Part shown: positions 22,035-30,325 of the stretch, one piece after another
Layout of the letters: every line of letters begins with the position of its first letter
Position numbering within the stretch: position 1 is the first letter of the stretch
IMG/VR virus record: IMGVR_UViG_3300036715_000269
Location: 1 to 47,016 of that record
Strand: one strand, 5' to 3'
DNA: 47,016 nucleotides
Origin: a virus
Translations under genes and position numbers: made by a program
Notes under the pieces: model-generated
Told to the model about the DNA's origin: nothing
Databases searched by the model: none
What the model saw: the letters and a program-made list of their open reading frames with translations, nothing else

Positions 22035-22909
22035 CTTCCCTGAACTTAACCGTTCACGCGAAGCAGCATCAGCACGTCGCGAAGATGCGGAAGAGGATTC
22101 GCGTGCTGAAGGGTAGCAAGCCGAACCGGAAGCTCGAGCTATGGTACAAGGTGGAACTCCTCAAGGTGGTGCGCTTCATCAAACAGCGCACCGAGGCGGA
22201 GCTGCTGCCCTTGCTGAAGCAAACGGAAGCAGTGTGGTCAAAGAAGGTACAAGGTGACGCCCTTATGGTGGGCGACGGTATCTGGGATGACATCAACAAG
22301 AAGATCAACGACCTTGCGGGCAGCTTTGGCGGGATACGAGATACGGCACAGCGCCTTGCCGCACTTGCTGCACAGAGATCGAAGGAAAGTGTTGATGCGA
22401 GCCTTGCAGCAGCCATCCGAGACAGTGTTAAAATTGATATCAGTGGTGCATTGGGAAGCGGGAGCATCGGGCAAGTGATGGAGAAAGCAATGGTTCAGAA
22501 TGTTGAACTGATTACTTCCATCCCTGACCAGTACCTGAACAAAGTGCGCCAGACGGTGTTCGAGGGTGTAGGCAAAGGCGAGCGTTATGAGTCAGTGGCG
22601 GAGCGAATTCAACACGTTGCAGACGTAACCGAGAGTCGAGCGAAACTGATTGCACGCGATCAGGTGAGCAAGATGAACGGGGCCTTTAATGAAGCCCGAC
22701 AGACGTCAATTGGAATTGATAAGTATGTGTGGAGCACGTCGCACGACGAACGGGTACGTGATACCCATGCGGACAACGACGGGAAGGTGTTCAGCTGGTC
22801 AGACCCGCCCGAAACGGGGCATCCAGGTGAAGACATTCAATGCCGCTGTGTTGCACTGCCATACTTCGACTTGGATGCAGAAGAAAAGAGCTTAGGTATA
22901 ACTGAATGA
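22031..22909 (+). CDS. Head morphogenesis protein, SPP1 gp7 / Mu gpF type
   Basis: 292 aa. The C-terminal third carries the family signature: RLIHRDQ-like LIARDQVSKMNGAFNEARQ, then WSTSHDERVRDTHADNDGK and HPGEDIQCRCVALPY. Family members are minor capsid proteins present in few copies, involved in head assembly or DNA ejection. The N-terminus is basic and helical. Coupled to the portal and protease genes by 4-base overlaps. Confidence 0.9.
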   Translation: MTSLNLTVHAKQHQHVAKMRKRIRVLKGSKPNRKLELWYKVELLKVVRFIKQRTEAELLPLLKQTEAVWSKKVQGDALMVGDGIWDDINKKINDLAGSFGGIRDTAQRLAALAAQRSKESVDASLAAAIRDSVKIDISGALGSGSIGQVMEKAMVQNVELITSIPDQYLNKVRQTVFEGVGKGERYESVAERIQHVADVTESRAKLIARDQVSKMNGAFNEARQTSIGIDKYVWSTSHDERVRDTHADNDGKVFSWSDPPETGHPGEDIQCRCVALPYFDLDAEEKSLGITE

Positions 22910-24117
22910 AGACCTATCAGGCAAACGACAGATTCACCCTTACCGGACGCGACGTAACGCCCGAAGGTTTTCTCGTCGCTCCTGGAGCACTTGCTCGCAC
23001 TGGCATTCAAGAATATCGCGCTTACGAATTGGGTCTGGACGCGGACGGCGTTGACCCGATGAAGATCGTTAGGCTGTACCGTTCCCCGCAAGAGGTGTTC
23101 GCACCTGACAGCCTTCGCAGCTTTGAAAACAAACCCATCACAATTGAACACCCCGCCAACGGCGTGGATGCTTCCAATTGGGGAGTCCTTGCCAAGGGTG
23201 AAGTCCGCGACGTGAAAGCGAGCGGTGACTTTATGCAGGGGACGCTGATCATTAAGTCCAAGGACGCAATCGATGCGATCCAGGGCGGTAAAGTGGAGCT
23301 GAGTAACGGCTACACGTTCGAACTAGACTGGACGGCAGGTACTGACCCGAGCGGTCGTGCTTACGACGGTCTTCAAAAGAACATTAGAGGGAACCACGTT
23401 GCAATCGTGGATTCAGCTCGATGTGGAGCGGCTTGCCGCATTTCTGATTCTCAACCTTTAGGAGTGACAAAGATGGCTGACGCCAAGCGAAAAGTCATTG
23501 TCGATGGCATCCCCGTTGAAGTGGATGACACTGCTGCGGCGGCTATCGATAAACTGACAAAGGACCGCGACGCTGCTGTGCAACGGGCAACGACTGCGGA
23601 AACGAAACTCAACGGCCTCAAAGTGGGCGACAAGGCTTGCACCCTTGATGAATTGGTCAAGCTGGTTGGCGACCAAGCCGCTCAGATTGAAACCATGAAG
23701 AAAGACGTGATGACTCCGGAAGCCCGGGACGCCATGGTCGCTGATTGGGCGAAACTGATTGGCGATGCCAAGAAGCTGGTTCCTTCACTGGTGACCGACG
23801 GCAAGACTTGCGTGGCTTTGCGCCGCGAGGTTGTGGCCACGGTTGCTGGCAAGGATGCCAAGGCCAAGGCTACCGTGGAAGCTGTGCTGGGCGGTAAGAC
23901 GCTCGACGCTGCTGACGCTGATACGGTTCGCGCTGCATTCAACGTGCTGGTCGCAACCGCTTCCGATGCTGGTACGCAAGCAACCGACAGCGGTGACGCT
24001 GCTCGCGTAGCTGCTGCGCTGGCTGGTGGTAGCAAGCAAGTGGCAGACGCCAAGCCTGTGGGCCGCGCTGCATTCCTCCAACGTCAGGCAGAAGCCTGGC
24101 AGAACAAATCCAAGTAA
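22906..24117 (+). CDS. Prohead protease (DUF2213) fused to scaffold
   Basis: 403 aa. Residues 1-~185 are DUF2213: EGFLVAPGALARTG, FENKPITIEHP (candidate catalytic His), VELSNGYTFELDW and NHVAIVDSARCG. Residues ~190-403 are a charged, helical, Ala/Lys/Asp-rich part typical of a scaffold, with LGGKTLDAAD and a C-terminus RAAFLQRQAEAWQNKSK. The enzyme would clip scaffold and capsid during maturation. An internal in-frame start at 23473 probably yields the scaffold alone. Confidence 0.85.
   Translation: MKTYQANDRFTLTGRDVTPEGFLVAPGALARTGIQEYRAYELGLDADGVDPMKIVRLYRSPQEVFAPDSLRSFENKPITIEHPANGVDASNWGVLAKGEVRDVKASGDFMQGTLIIKSKDAIDAIQGGKVELSNGYTFELDWTAGTDPSGRAYDGLQKNIRGNHVAIVDSARCGAACRISDSQPLGVTKMADAKRKVIVDGIPVEVDDTAAAAIDKLTKDRDAAVQRATTAETKLNGLKVGDKACTLDELVKLVGDQAAQIETMKKDVMTPEARDAMVADWAKLIGDAKKLVPSLVTDGKTCVALRREVVATVAGKDAKAKATVEAVLGGKTLDAADADTVRAAFNVLVATASDAGTQATDSGDAARVAAALAGGSKQVADAKPVGRAAFLQRQAEAWQNKSK
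23473..24117 (+). CDS. Internal-start scaffold protein (in frame within the protease gene)
   Basis: ATG 23473 is in frame with the protease gene and preceded by AGGAGTGACAAAG, a strong ribosome-binding site with 8 bases between GGAG and ATG. Translation from it gives 214 aa beginning MADAKRKVIVDG, exactly the scaffold-like region. Phage lambda makes its scaffold (Nu3) from inside its protease gene C in the same way. Confidence 0.7.
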   Translation: MADAKRKVIVDGIPVEVDDTAAAAIDKLTKDRDAAVQRATTAETKLNGLKVGDKACTLDELVKLVGDQAAQIETMKKDVMTPEARDAMVADWAKLIGDAKKLVPSLVTDGKTCVALRREVVATVAGKDAKAKATVEAVLGGKTLDAADADTVRAAFNVLVATASDAGTQATDSGDAARVAAALAGGSKQVADAKPVGRAAFLQRQAEAWQNKSK

Positions 24118-24129
24118 GGAGCTGACGAA

Positions 24130-24615
24130 ATGTCTAAACCAGATCTGACGACTTACGGCGGCTCCCTTCGGGATGTTGCCTATTCTGGCATGGTAGCGGA
24201 TATCTCCCCCGCGACCATTTTCTCCATGACGAACGAACTTGCACAGACCGTTGATTACGGTTATGCAGTCGCTCGCGGCACCACTGCTGACGGCACCTGC
24301 AAGGCACCGGCTGCTGATGCGGATGTCATTATCGGCATCTCCGTCCGTACCCCGATCCGCCCTGCTGACAGTTCCGGCAATGTGGCCTATGCACGTTACG
24401 ACAGCGTCCCCATCATGCGCCAAGGTTACATCTGCGCCATTGCGGCGGAGACCGTTACCCGTGGCACTGGTGTCCTGTCCCTCACTGCTCAGTTCGGTAA
24501 GCTCGGTGGCGTGTCCGCTGGTGCTGCTGGTGCTGGCCGTGTGGTCGTACCAGGCGCCACTTGGGAAACCTCCACCACGGCTGGTCAGGTTGGCCTGATC
24601 CGCATCGTCCAATAA
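24130..24615 (+). CDS. Head decoration / structural cement protein
   Basis: 161 aa, beta-rich and without charged clusters. MVADISPATIFSMTNEL, then YGYAVARGT and later VPIMRQGYICAI match the Gp24-like cement proteins that sit between protease/scaffold and capsid genes. It probably binds the expanded capsid surface. The assignment depends on both sequence pattern and position. Confidence 0.75.
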   Translation: MSKPDLTTYGGSLRDVAYSGMVADISPATIFSMTNELAQTVDYGYAVARGTTADGTCKAPAADADVIIGISVRTPIRPADSSGNVAYARYDSVPIMRQGYICAIAAETVTRGTGVLSLTAQFGKLGGVSAGAAGAGRVVVPGATWETSTTAGQVGLIRIVQ

Positions 24616-24636
24616 CTGACATAAGGAGCAATCAAC

Positions 24637-25680
24637 ATGCCTAAGCAAGTGCAAGTAATGGATGGCGGCGCTCTTCGTACCGTTGAGGTCGATGAGTCCC
24701 GCTATGCCGCATTCGACTCGGTGCGCCCTGCACTGAGTTCCATCCTGGCGACCGACGCCGCTTTCCAAGGGCGTGACGCCTCGGAAGCGATGTCGTTCCT
24801 GGTGAGCCAACTGGCTTACACGGAGAACCAGACCTTCGAACGTATGTATCAGCCGATGCAGTACGAGCAGTTGATTCCGATCGACTACTCCGCTGGCGAA
24901 TGGGCTGACAGCATCCGTTACGAAATCTATGACTTCGTCGGTCAAGGTAAGCGCCACAGTTCTGCTGGCTCTGACGTGCCGATGGTTGATGTGGGCTTCG
25001 CTGACAAGTCCTGGCCGGTGCTGTACGGTTCCATCGGTTACGACTACACCCAGGAAGAGCTCCGTCGCGCTGCATACCTCCGCCGTTCGCTGCCTGAGCG
25101 CAAGCTGGCCGCTGCTGTGGAAGGTTACAAGCGACACATGAACCAAGTGGGCCTCTTCGGTGAAGCGACGTCGAACATTACTGGTCTGTTCAACAATGCA
25201 CTGGTTCCCCAAGGCAACGCGCCTGTTGGTTCCTGGGGCACTGCTACCGCTGACCAGATCTTGAACGACATCAACACGCTCATCCAGAACGTCTGGACGA
25301 ACACTGCCTACAACGATACGATCGACACCATCGTCCTGGCACCGGCTGCACTGGCGAAGATTGCCAGCACTCCGCGTTCGACCACGTCTGACACCACGAT
25401 TCTGCAGTTCATCAAGTCGAACAACATCGCTATGCAACAGCGTGCGATCAGCATCGACTTCCAGCCTGGCTTCCAGCTGAACACTGCGGGCGTCGGTTCC
25501 ACCCGTCGCATGATGGGTTACGTGAAGAACCCGAACCGTCTGGTGATGCACATCCCTCTGCCGTTGCGCTTCCTGGCGCCGCAGCTCGTGGGCCTGGGCG
25601 TCCAAGTTCCGGGCGAGTACAAGTATTCGGGCGTGGAAATCCGCTATCCGAAGTCCGCATACTACATGGACAACATCTAA
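24637..25680 (+). CDS. Major capsid protein (DUF2184 family)
   Basis: 347 aa with the DUF2184 pattern: FLVSQLAYTENQTFERMYQP, IRYEIYDFVGQGKR, GYDYTQEELRRAAYL and the conserved end EIRYPKSAYYMDNI. It forms the shell (HK97 fold expected). ATAAGGAG precedes the ATG, a strong site fitting the most abundant protein, and a hairpin directly follows the stop. Codons look biased to C/G at third positions, as in highly expressed genes. Confidence 0.9.
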   Translation: MPKQVQVMDGGALRTVEVDESRYAAFDSVRPALSSILATDAAFQGRDASEAMSFLVSQLAYTENQTFERMYQPMQYEQLIPIDYSAGEWADSIRYEIYDFVGQGKRHSSAGSDVPMVDVGFADKSWPVLYGSIGYDYTQEELRRAAYLRRSLPERKLAAAVEGYKRHMNQVGLFGEATSNITGLFNNALVPQGNAPVGSWGTATADQILNDINTLIQNVWTNTAYNDTIDTIVLAPAALAKIASTPRSTTSDTTILQFIKSNNIAMQQRAISIDFQPGFQLNTAGVGSTRRMMGYVKNPNRLVMHIPLPLRFLAPQLVGLGVQVPGEYKYSGVEIRYPKSAYYMDNI

Positions 25681-25688
25681 GGCGCGGT

Positions 25689-25714
25689 GCAGGTGGGAGT
25701 TCGCTTCCACCTGC
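25689..25714 (+). terminator. UUCG-loop hairpin after the capsid gene
   Basis: An 11-bp stem with one G-T pair (GCAGGTGGGAG/CTTCCACCTGC) around TTCG, followed by CTGTCCTTTCC. The T-tract is interrupted, so it is probably a partial terminator or a 3' stabiliser of capsid mRNA. Confidence 0.6.
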
Positions 25715-25746
25715 CTGTCCTTTCCTTGAACAAACTGGGAATCAAA

Positions 25747-26004
25747 ATGGCGAAAGTCTTGGTCGAAAACACTCGGGAACACCCGATCGATATCAATTTC
25801 TTCAACCCTGCATCCAAGGAGAACGAAGTCATTTCCGTTCCCCCGTGCAAGATTGAAAACAACGAAAAGCAGAACGGCTGGCTCGAAGTCGATGCCGACG
25901 CGCTGAAAGCTGCACGCGAGAACAAGGGCGTCGAAGCCTACTTCTCCGTTGGCTACCTCGCCGTGACTGGTGAAGTGGCTGAAGAGCAACCTGCCAAGCA
26001 GTAA
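25747..26004 (+). CDS. Small unknown head-region protein
   Basis: 85 aa from ATG 25747 (GGGAA upstream); a longer reading from 25687 would pass through the capsid terminator hairpin and is rejected. Beta-rich with HPIDINFFNP and VGYLAVTGEV, acidic end. Position between capsid and neck genes suggests a minor head or decoration protein; no family was recognised. Confidence 0.65.
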   Translation: MAKVLVENTREHPIDINFFNPASKENEVISVPPCKIENNEKQNGWLEVDADALKAARENKGVEAYFSVGYLAVTGEVAEEQPAKQ

Positions 26005-26009
26005 CGGTC

Positions 26010-26372
26010 ATGACCCCTACCGAGTTCAAAGCACGCTTTCCCGAATTCGCTTCCGAGTCCGACGCGAGGGTTCAACTGTTCATTACAGATGCCGACCCTA
26101 TGTTTGACGTGGCGCGATGGGATACGTTCTACTCGTTAGGGGTCGCCAACTACGTCGCCCACTTCCTAACTGTGGCCAACGCTCAAGCTGCCGCAGGTGC
26201 AGCGGGCAAGATGTTGGACACCAGTACGCAGAAGAAGGTTGGCGACCTATCTGTGAGCAAGTCCGAAATGGCTTTGCTTGCAAAGTTGAAAGACCCGTTC
26301 ATGGCCACACCTTACGGTCTGGAATACCGCCGTCTGGCGCGGATCGTGGGCATGGGAGCCCTCGCAGTATGA
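26010..26372 (+). CDS. Head-tail connector protein (DUF4054-like)
   Basis: 120 aa, helical. FKARFPEFASESDARVQLFI at the start and TPYGLEYRRLARI near the end are typical of DUF4054 adaptor proteins that bind the portal. Overlaps the next gene by ATGA. Confidence 0.8.
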   Translation: MTPTEFKARFPEFASESDARVQLFITDADPMFDVARWDTFYSLGVANYVAHFLTVANAQAAAGAAGKMLDTSTQKKVGDLSVSKSEMALLAKLKDPFMATPYGLEYRRLARIVGMGALAV

Positions 26373-26854
26373 GCATCAGCAAAGCCACTATCACCGTCTT
26401 GAAGAAAGCGAACCCCGCTTTACTCGACAAGATTGTGGAAACGGCTGCACGCTTGCAACGTGTAAAGGTGGGCGTCCCCACTGGTGCAGGTACTGAACCC
26501 GAAGGAACACCGATCGCATTAGTTGCCGCCGTTCATGAATATGGAACCCAAGATGGACATATTCCTGAGCGCCCTTGGCTTCGCAATACCATCCGGGATC
26601 ACCTTGACGATTACAAGAGGTTGAATCGAATCAACGTCATCAAGTCTCTTCAAGGTAAAATGGAACCCGAAGTCGCAATGCAACAGCTCGGGATGATGGC
26701 CAAGGGTCACGTCCAAGACTTCATTGCGAACAACGATTACAAGTTGAACCCCAATACTGAGAAGCAGAAGGGCTCAACTCGGGCGCTGATAGATAGCGGT
26801 AACTTCCGTCAGTCCATTAACTACGTCATTGAACCGGAGGGGTCAAGTGCTTAA
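26369..26854 (+). CDS. HK97 gp10-like neck/tail completion protein
   Basis: 161 aa from ATG 26369 (ATGA with the adaptor gene). VAAVHEYGTQDGHIPERPWLR in the centre and KGSTRALIDSGNFRQSINY at the end are the hallmarks of gp10/tail-completion proteins. It helps join tail to head. Confidence 0.82.
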   Translation: MSISKATITVLKKANPALLDKIVETAARLQRVKVGVPTGAGTEPEGTPIALVAAVHEYGTQDGHIPERPWLRNTIRDHLDDYKRLNRINVIKSLQGKMEPEVAMQQLGMMAKGHVQDFIANNDYKLNPNTEKQKGSTRALIDSGNFRQSINYVIEPEGSSA

Positions 26855-27242
26855 CATTGCCGAACTACTTACTGACCCTGACTTCGTTCAGAACGTGACT
26901 ATCAACCGTCGCGTCAATCAGCTCGTCACTACTGGTGACGCGGCTGGTGAAGTAACGATCAGCACGTTCCTCCTCACCGTTCCAATGTGCGTGCAGCCTA
27001 TCAAGGACGCCGACGACTTGCTGGTGCTACCCGAAGGGCAGCGTTCCAACAAAATGATGAAGTTCTACAGCCTCCAGGCCATGTACTGCGACGACGGGGA
27101 CTTGCCTGCTGGTGCTACTGACGCACGCTTTGACGTGGTGCAGTGGGGAACAGAAAAATACAAGCTCTTGCACGTTCGGAACTGGTCCGACTACGGTTAT
27201 TATGAAGCAATCGGTGTCAATTCCGAAAGGTTGCCAACGTGA
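26847..27242 (+). CDS. Neck/head-closure protein (unassigned family)
   Basis: 131 aa. GTG 26847 is chosen because GGAGGGG lies 6 bases upstream; it overlaps the previous stop by 8 bases. It includes TTGDAAGEVTISTFLLTVPM and WGTEKYKLLHVRNWSDYGYY, a beta-rich pattern seen in collar or head-closure proteins. Role inferred mainly from its place between the gp10-like and terminator genes. Confidence 0.65.
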   Translation: MLNIAELLTDPDFVQNVTINRRVNQLVTTGDAAGEVTISTFLLTVPMCVQPIKDADDLLVLPEGQRSNKMMKFYSLQAMYCDDGDLPAGATDARFDVVQWGTEKYKLLHVRNWSDYGYYEAIGVNSERLPT

Positions 27243-27772
27243 TTGACCGTAATACACTCAACCGCGACATCCGCAAGGTGATAGCCCTTTGCACAGGGTT
27301 CGCACCTGCTGAGGTGCGCCCAGCAAACCAGCTAGGGGGCGCTACAGGCGATCGCTGGGCCACTGTCCTGATCCTAGCGCAGAAGAGCCAAGGCGACGCC
27401 CATACGTGGGCTAACGTGCCCAGCAGTCCTACAAAGCAAGTGACCGAGACAAGTGATAACCATGTGGCCATCACGGTGTCGGTGCAATTCTTTCGGCAAG
27501 ACGCGATAATGTCTGCCAACAAGTTACGGGACAGGATTACCCTGACTTCTGCATTGCAGTTGATGCAGAGCCTCGGCCTAGGTTACATTCGGTGCAGTGA
27601 GCCGAAAGACCTTTCCGCGGTCGTGAATGCGAACTGGGAGCAGCGAGCAGTCTGCGAACTTGACTTCTATGTTGTGAGCACAGAAGTTGAGAACGTGGAT
27701 ACGTTCGGAACCTTCACGTTCAATGTATCAACTGGAACAAATCTTCCTAACTACGAGGTGATCGAGCCATGA
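27239..27772 (+). CDS. Neck / tail terminator-like protein
   Basis: 177 aa starting at GTG 27239 (GTGA overlap; GAAAGG upstream). It contains IRKVIALCTGFAPAEVRPAN, VSVQFFRQDAI and LDFYVV near the end, like the neck proteins encoded before sheath genes of myoviruses. It would cap the tail tube and sheath. ATGA overlap with the sheath gene. Confidence 0.72.
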   Translation: MIDRNTLNRDIRKVIALCTGFAPAEVRPANQLGGATGDRWATVLILAQKSQGDAHTWANVPSSPTKQVTETSDNHVAITVSVQFFRQDAIMSANKLRDRITLTSALQLMQSLGLGYIRCSEPKDLSAVVNANWEQRAVCELDFYVVSTEVENVDTFGTFTFNVSTGTNLPNYEVIEP

Positions 27773-29235
27773 CTATACCTGTCAATAAGGTCGTAGATGT
27801 CAAAATCTACACGTCCCCGATCTTTCCGCAGCGTAAGGGCTTCGGTCTGCTGCTGATTATCGGGACTTCCACTGTTCTACCCGTTGCTGAACGGATGCGC
27901 GAATACAGCGACATCACGTCCATCGCAACCGACTTCGGTACGTCCTCCGAAGAGTACAAGGCCGCACTGGCGTTCTTCAGCCAGGCACCTGCACCGACCA
28001 CACTGCGGATCGGCCGTCGCTTTGTGACTGCTGTGTCTGGTGAAAACTTGGGTTCACTCAACTACACCAACACGATCGCAACCTGGAACGCTGTCACCGC
28101 TGGCAGTATGCAAGTCGCAATCGATGGCGTGAATAAAACGCTGTCCGCGATGAACTTCACTACCGACACCACGCTCGCTCTTGTTGCTGCCCGCATTCAG
28201 TCCGCACTGGTTGCCGCTGGTGCAGTTGGCGCCACGGTGGTGTTCCTGGGCAATCGCTTTGTGATCCGCTCCGGTACTACTGGCGCCACCTCGACGGTGG
28301 GCTACACCAGCACGACTGGCGCTGGCACCTACATCGGAACGATGCTGGGCACCGACGCAAGCGTTAGCCCGATTCTGTCTGCTGGTGCAGTGGCTGAAAG
28401 CGCCGCAACCTGCCTGACGAATATGCAGAACTATTCGACTGCATGGTATGGCGTGACCTTCACCAATACTGCATCCGTGCAGGACTTGAAAGACGCGGCT
28501 GCATGGTGCGAAGCACTGGTGAAGATCTTCGGCTATACCACGTCGGACATCAACTCCAAAGACCCGCTCCAGACTACCGACATCGGGTACTACATGAACT
28601 CGATGTTGTACCGTCGCACGTTCGGTATCTTTGATTCCACCGACCCTTATGCAGTGTGCAGCGCAATGGCCCGAGCCTTTGTGGTCAATTTCAACGAGCA
28701 GAACAGCACGCTGACCCTCAAGTTCAAAACCCTGCCGGGCTGCTCGCCTGAGAGCCTTACGTCCAACGACAAGACGGCGCTCGACGCGAAAAAGCTGAAC
28801 TATTACACGCGATTCGGCGACAGCGCAATGCTGGCGGAAGGCGTTATGGCGAACGGTGTGTTCTTCGACGAAGTGCATGGTCTGGATTGGTTGCAGAACG
28901 CAATTGAAACGAACGTCTTTGGCTTCCTCTACACTCGCACGACGAAGGTTCCGCAGACCGATCGCGGTATGCAGCTGATCGTCCAGCAGGTGGAAAAGGC
29001 GCTCGCTGACGGTGTGAATAACGGTCTGCTGGCTCCGGGCACCTGGAACGGCGATGAGTTCGGTCAGTTGAAGACTGGTGACTTCCTCAAGGCTGGTTAC
29101 TATGTCTATGCGGCCCCAATGGCCACACAGAACAGTAGCGATCGCCAGGCGCGCATTGCACCTCCCATCCGTGTCGCCGCCAAGGGCAGTGGAGCAATCC
29201 ACTTCGTCAGCGTCGGTGTTACGTTCGACCGCTAA
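27769..29235 (+). CDS. Tail sheath protein (DUF3383)
   Basis: 488 aa. The start (VNKVVDVKIYTSPIFPQRKG), LRIGRRF near 85 and the C-terminal KAGYYVYAAPMATQNSSDRQARIAPPIRVA-type segment identify DUF3383, the contractile sheath of AP22-like and related phages. This is the main evidence for a contractile tail. Residues ~95-200 form a Thr/Gly/Ala-rich inserted domain likely to face outwards. Confidence 0.88.
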   Translation: MTIPVNKVVDVKIYTSPIFPQRKGFGLLLIIGTSTVLPVAERMREYSDITSIATDFGTSSEEYKAALAFFSQAPAPTTLRIGRRFVTAVSGENLGSLNYTNTIATWNAVTAGSMQVAIDGVNKTLSAMNFTTDTTLALVAARIQSALVAAGAVGATVVFLGNRFVIRSGTTGATSTVGYTSTTGAGTYIGTMLGTDASVSPILSAGAVAESAATCLTNMQNYSTAWYGVTFTNTASVQDLKDAAAWCEALVKIFGYTTSDINSKDPLQTTDIGYYMNSMLYRRTFGIFDSTDPYAVCSAMARAFVVNFNEQNSTLTLKFKTLPGCSPESLTSNDKTALDAKKLNYYTRFGDSAMLAEGVMANGVFFDEVHGLDWLQNAIETNVFGFLYTRTTKVPQTDRGMQLIVQQVEKALADGVNNGLLAPGTWNGDEFGQLKTGDFLKAGYYVYAAPMATQNSSDRQARIAPPIRVAAKGSGAIHFVSVGVTFDR

Positions 29236-29252
29236 TCTAAGGAGAACAAAGC

Positions 29253-29678
29253 ATGAAACGCTATTCATTTCAAGACACCGTAATGGTCGTCAACGGTGTG
29301 GAAATCACCGGATGGGCTGACGGTGACGACGTCATTGACATCGAGCGCCGCAACGACAGCATCACCGACAAGATGGGTGCTGACGGTGGCATGATGATCA
29401 GCGTCGGTACTGACAAGTCCGGCAGCGTGAAAGTCAAGCTGATGCAGACCAGCCCGTCCAATGCGTTCCTGACGGGCATCATGTCCCTCCAGGAAGCGTC
29501 CGGCAGCTTGTTCGTTCCGGTGTTTGTCAAGTTCCAAGACACGTACCGTCAGGACTTGGCTATCGGGACGCAAGGCTACCTCAAGAAGCCTGCCAAGCTG
29601 ACCCGTGGCGCTCAAGGTAATACCCAGGAATGGGAGATCGTAGTTGAACGCTTGGACTTGGCGTTCGGTCTCGTCTAA
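29253..29678 (+). CDS. Tail tube protein (DUF3277-like)
   Basis: 141 aa. YSFQDTVMVVNGVEITGWADGDD and MGADGGMMISVGTDKSG are typical of the tube proteins paired with DUF3383 sheaths. AAGGAG precedes the ATG and a textbook terminator follows the stop, fitting a highly expressed gene. Confidence 0.87.
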   Translation: MKRYSFQDTVMVVNGVEITGWADGDDVIDIERRNDSITDKMGADGGMMISVGTDKSGSVKVKLMQTSPSNAFLTGIMSLQEASGSLFVPVFVKFQDTYRQDLAIGTQGYLKKPAKLTRGAQGNTQEWEIVVERLDLAFGLV

Positions 29679-29681
29679 ACT

Positions 29682-29710
29682 GTAAGCGGGCCTTGAGCCC
29701 GCTTACTTTT
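29682..29710 (+). terminator. Intrinsic terminator after the tube gene
   Basis: Perfect 10-bp stem GTAAGCGGGC/GCCCGCTTAC, 5-nt loop, then TTTT. It separates highly expressed sheath/tube genes from the chaperone and tape-measure genes. No new promoter is visible beyond it, so readthrough is expected. Confidence 0.9.
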
Positions 29711-29735
29711 CACCAATTATCCTGGAGGTTTTGAC

Positions 29736-30182
29736 ATGAATGAAAACACTACTAACATCGGCGGACGCACAATCTCTGTCGGCTACCTTCCGGCGCTCCA
29801 AGCCGTCAAGGTTCAAGTGGCAATTGCCAACCTTTGTGGCGAGGCGCTTTTCAAAGCAGTTGCTACGAAAGGGAGTAACCCCGAGGAAGCTGGCGCGGCT
29901 GCAATTAGCGCCCTGACCGCCAAGCTGGACAGCGAGATTTTGCTCAACGCGATGGACACGATCTTCAAGTACGTCACCATCGACGGCAAGCGCATGTCCA
30001 TTGACGAAGCCTTTGCAGGTGGTCGCAATAAGGAACTCTGGCAAGTGTTCTTCTTTGCGCTGAAAGTGAACTTCAAGGATTTTTTCTCCGAAAGCCTTTT
30101 CGCGTCAGTCAAAGAGAAGCTGACACCGGCGTCGAGCCTGTCGAGCTCGCCAACCTCAGCTGGTACTGCTGGCGCCCAGTAA
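29736..30182 (+). CDS. Tail assembly chaperone, zero-frame product (gpG-like)
   Basis: 148 aa. Helical core with GYLPALQAVKVQVAIANLC and LDSEILLNAMDTIFKYV, ending in a low-complexity Ser/Thr/Ala tail. It lies directly before the tape measure gene, where such chaperones always are. A slippery heptamer T-TTT-TTC at 30080-30086 allows a -1 shift into an open frame ending at 30325. CTGGAGG precedes the ATG. Confidence 0.83.
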   Translation: MNENTTNIGGRTISVGYLPALQAVKVQVAIANLCGEALFKAVATKGSNPEEAGAAAISALTAKLDSEILLNAMDTIFKYVTIDGKRMSIDEAFAGGRNKELWQVFFFALKVNFKDFFSESLFASVKEKLTPASSLSSSPTSAGTAGAQ

Positions 30183-30325
30183 TGCGGAACCCTCCGCTCT
30201 GCCGGCTAGTGGAACTGCAAGATGGCACATACACCATCAACGATCTTGCAGACTTCCACGAGGCGATGGATGCGGAGGACGAGCACGCTAGGCGAGTCGA
30301 AAAGGCTAGGAATAGGAAGACATAA
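29736..30325 (+). CDS. Tail assembly chaperone, -1 frameshift product (gpGT-like)
   Basis: Predicted 196-aa protein: 117 zero-frame residues to the slippery site (30080-30086), then 79 residues in the -1 frame. The -1 frame is open upstream of 30182 and reads ELANLSWYCWRPVMRNPPL before the short downstream reading frame, looking more conserved than the zero-frame tail. In lambda and many other phages the frameshift ratio sets the tail-chaperone balance. The -1 segment could alternatively be expressed alone from ATG 30182. Confidence 0.72.
30080..30086 (+). promoter_or_regulatory. Slippery heptamer T-TTT-TTC for -1 frameshifting
   Basis: Matches X-XXY-YYZ in the zero frame of the chaperone gene. 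A small CGAAA/TTTCG stem follows at 30089-30102, closer than usual for a stimulator. Confidence 0.65.
30182..30325 (+). CDS. Chaperone T-segment (47-codon ORF)
   Basis: 47 aa read from ATG 30182, whose A is the last base of the chaperone stop (TAATG); its own TAA shares a base with the tape measure ATG. It begins MRNPPLCRLVELQDGTY and has an acidic helix (DFHEAMDAEDEHARR). Most likely it is the C-terminal end of the frameshift product, though coupled independent translation is possible. Confidence 0.6.
   Translation: MRNPPLCRLVELQDGTYTINDLADFHEAMDAEDEHARRVEKARNRKT

Noticed and set aside
23785-25989. Minus-strand open frame of 734 codons opposite the capsid genes
   Set aside because: Shadow of the scaffold, cement and capsid genes, which have strong ribosome sites and family patterns. 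No RBS or domain in the shadow.
28054-29268. Minus-strand open frame of 404 codons opposite the sheath gene
   Set aside because: Cys/His/Arg-rich translation typical of an antisense frame. The sheath gene is certain.
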